Source: Cytophagaceae bacterium (GTDB taxonomy: Bacteria; Bacteroidota; Bacteroidia; Cytophagales; UBA9547). From it: a DNA stretch of 64,000 nucleotides. Under the pieces are notes generated by a model. That model was not told the DNA's origin, did not search any database, and worked only from the letters and a program-made list of their open reading frames with translations. A program made the position numbers and the translations under genes. Positions 62,027 through 64,000 of the stretch are shown here, piece after piece (position 1 is the first letter of the stretch; each line of letters opens with the position of its first letter). The DNA lies in the NCBI GenBank assembly GCA_027488865.1, contig JAIYAU010000049.1:50856-114855 (forward strand). Reading direction: 5' to 3'.

Positions 62027-64000
62027 TATTTACCACGCGCAATGGTTATATATTTCACCACAGATCTTGAATTACCGCTTATCGAATTTATCATGGTAAT
62101 TTTACAGAAGTAGGTACCATCAGATAATCTGTCCCCTATTGAAAGACCAGTATTTGAGTTTCCGCCCCAATCATTTTTATAATTATTGTCGCTATAAACA
62201 AGATTACCCCATCTATTTACGACTTCTAACTGGATTTGGTCGTAAAATTTGTAAATAAATATTTCAAAGGTTTCGTTTTTACCATCTCCATTGGGTGAAA
62301 AACCATCTGGTATATATATATTATCTGGCAATGTGGTAATTACTACCAAGGCAGTATCACAAGCATTTAATATGTCGCTGCAGATTATATAAGACACAGA
62401 ATCCACCCCTAAATAATTTTTGTTCGGTGTATAGGAAAGTATGGAATCTTTAAGCACAGAAGTTCCATTGCTGAAAGTACCTAGGATTGAAATAGTTACA
62501 CCAGCAGGATAGATATCATTTCCAAGCAAATTAATAACTTTAGAAGCTGCGCCATAGGTTGTATCAATGTCATCAAATGCATTTAGGAAGTTTTTGATTG
62601 AAATCGGCGTAAAAATAAGGGTATCGTTCACACATAATGCAGGTAAAGGGCTTCCTGAATCGCACAATTGCACAATTGCTGTATCTACAGTTAACGGGCC
62701 GTTAAAGAACTGATTATAAGTAATAGCACCTGTAGATGAAATCGTCAATGTTCCGTTTTTTGGAGACTGTACAGCAGAAGTATTTAATGATAATGTAGAC
62801 AATTCCACGTCAACACGATTGGTTAATAAATTATCAATAATTTGTTGTCCTTGTATAAGTGAATAAACATGTCTTATGGCAATAGGCGGGTCATTTATTG
62901 GGTTTATTTGAATAAATACGGTATCAAGTGAACAAGCTTTGGGTAATGGGAAGCCATTATCACAAATTTCGATAACTATGGTATCATTGCCATTGTAATT
63001 GATGAAAGGTGTATAAGTAATTGTGCCATTACTTTGAATGACCACGCTACCATTTTTTGGATTTTTAAAAGCAGCTATTGAAGCAGTTAATAGTGTTCCT
63101 TCAATATCAAAATCTTGTGTATCGATAACAAGTGTTGATAAAAGTGCATCTTCATTTATTACGATTGTTTCATTATTAACAATTGGCAGATCATTAACTG
63201 GACGAGTAATTATCACTAATAATGCACTATCTGATCGATTCCCGTCCTTGTCTGAGATTTGGTAATAAATACTATCGATAGTACCGTAATAATTTAAAAC
63301 AGGGGTAAAAGTAAGAATCCCTCTTACTGTTTTAATTTTACCTTTGTTAGGGATAAATAAAGAATCTTGAATTCCTACTAAGGATAAGTCCAAATCAACA
63401 CTATTACTGTCAAGCGAGCTATTACCTTGAGGATCTGAGTCATTGATAAGAAGATTATAAGAAAAAACATTATCCTCAAAACCAAAAATAGAATCCGCTA
63501 ATGCCACTGGATCAATATTTTGAACCACGGAATTAACAGTAATTGATAAAACTGCCGTATCACATTGGCTTGGTAATGGAATACCATTGTCACAAACTTG
63601 GTAAACTAGTTGAGCTACACCAGTAAAGTTTGGTTCGGGGGTAAAGGTAATAATTCCTGATGCATCTTTGGTATAAACTCCTTGACCCAAAATTGCGAAT
63701 GTTGCTTGAATTCCAGTCGTAGTTACGTCTAAATCAAGACTAGTATTATCTATTATACCTCCGTCGTTTAAGTCATTGTCATTAACTAGGACATTTATTA
63801 ATACTGGTACTTTTTGGTTGGTACTTTGAACATCGCCAATTGCAATTGGAGGGTCGTTAACTGCTGCAATCGTAAAAGAAACAATACTTGTATCACATTG
63901 TGAAGGCAATGGAGTTCCTGTATCACAAACTCTGTAAATGAGATTATTTACTGTACCATTGAAGTTTGAAACTGGTGTAAATGTGAGCAAGCCAGCTGCA
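62026..64000 (-). CDS. Cadherin-like tandem-repeat adhesin with T9SS type B domain (5' partial)
   Basis: The frame is open to the right edge (the sense codons before residue MLTFTPVSNF continue), so only the C-terminal 658 or so residues are visible. They contain five or more modules of about 100 residues opening with NDPPIA or NDLPIV and including the phrase ITFTPEPNFTGVAQLVYQVC, typical of bacterial cadherin-like/tandem-95 repeats in surface proteins. The last 90 residues form a type B sorting domain (IPDGFSPNGDGKNETFEIFI, VVNRWGNLVYSDNNY, DWGGNSNTG, LSDGTYFCKITM). PorP/SprF follows with a one-base overlap. Confidence 0.92.
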   Translation of the reverse strand, partial: AAGLLTFTPVSNFNGTVNNLIYRVCDTGTPLPSQCDTSIVSFTIAAVNDPPIAIGDVQSTNQKVPVLINVLVNDNDLNDGGIIDNTSLDLDVTTTGIQATFAILGQGVYTKDASGIITFTPEPNFTGVAQLVYQVCDNGIPLPSQCDTAVLSITVNSVVQNIDPVALADSIFGFEDNVFSYNLLINDSDPQGNSSLDSNSVDLDLSLVGIQDSLFIPNKGKIKTVRGILTFTPVLNYYGTIDSIYYQISDKDGNRSDSALLVIITRPVNDLPIVNNETIVINEDALLSTLVIDTQDFDIEGTLLTASIAAFKNPKNGSVVIQSNGTITYTPFINYNGNDTIVIEICDNGFPLPKACSLDTVFIQINPINDPPIAIRHVYSLIQGQQIIDNLLTNRVDVELSTLSLNTSAVQSPKNGTLTISSTGAITYNQFFNGPLTVDTAIVQLCDSGSPLPALCVNDTLIFTPISIKNFLNAFDDIDTTYGAASKVINLLGNDIYPAGVTISILGTFSNGTSVLKDSILSYTPNKNYLGVDSVSYIICSDILNACDTALVVITTLPDNIYIPDGFSPNGDGKNETFEIFIYKFYDQIQLEVVNRWGNLVYSDNNYKNDWGGNSNTGLSIGDRLSDGTYFCKITMINSISGNSRSVVKYITIARGK

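Overview
The window is about 64 kb of AT-rich chromosome from a member of the Bacteroidota (gliding or formerly gliding Bacteroidia/Cytophagia/Flavobacteriia type). The evidence is a GldJ-like lipoprotein, three PorP/SprF-family proteins, giant PKD/Ig-like proteins ending in type IX secretion (T9SS) type B sorting domains, a GH5 enzyme with a type A sorting domain, a DUF5606 protein, a fused two-subunit E1 dehydrogenase, and promoters of the Bacteroidota form TTG-N18..23-TAnnTTTG. I could not assign a genus. No rRNA, tRNA, CRISPR array, insertion sequence or prophage was seen.

Layout. 1-2.7 kb: 3' part of a siroheme sulfite/nitrite reductase with a HEPN-like tail, a small winged-helix protein and a FemAB/GNAT-like protein. 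2.7-15.3 kb: first surface locus, a 3255-residue PKD adhesin (minus) divergent from a short PKD protein plus PorP/SprF (plus). 15.4-19.6 kb: a candidate small RNA, queA, a GldJ-like lipoprotein, ispD and a UbiA-like membrane protein. 19.8-28 kb: mostly minus-strand housekeeping genes (ilvD, pruA, DUF5606, TonB-like, engB) with one plus-strand LMW phosphatase, then a secreted GH5 hydrolase. 28-39.5 kb: an unknown exported protein and a second adhesin-PorP locus; its roughly 3000-residue adhesin is split by one in-frame TAG codon. 40-50 kb: a beta-CASP metallo-hydrolase, then a tight five-gene plus-strand run (MORN-repeat protein, Nif3-like, zinc ribbon, TPR, pabB), then an M61 peptidase. 50-54.6 kb: a secreted protein made of two tandem-repeat arrays with a small lipoprotein partner, and the fused E1 enzyme. 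55-58.8 kb: universal stress protein, cation/proton antiporter, a small protein with possible Pol III psi (HolD) likeness, and an MFS transporter. 58.9-64 kb: a SprE/PorE-like protein lacking OmpA, a third PorP/SprF and a third adhesin running off the right edge.

The theme is cell-surface display through T9SS. At all three loci the large or PKD-bearing secreted protein comes first and a PorP/SprF gene follows within 12 nt or overlaps it, which fits PorP/SprF proteins acting as dedicated partners for type B substrates. Other genes serve tRNA queuosine modification, isoprenoid, branched-chain amino acid, folate and proline metabolism. The most notable oddities are the amber-interrupted adhesin, recent 486-bp tandem duplications inside the first adhesin, the two-array repeat protein, a complete promoter-to-terminator small-RNA unit before queA, and a terminator-linked Trp-codon run upstream of pruA.
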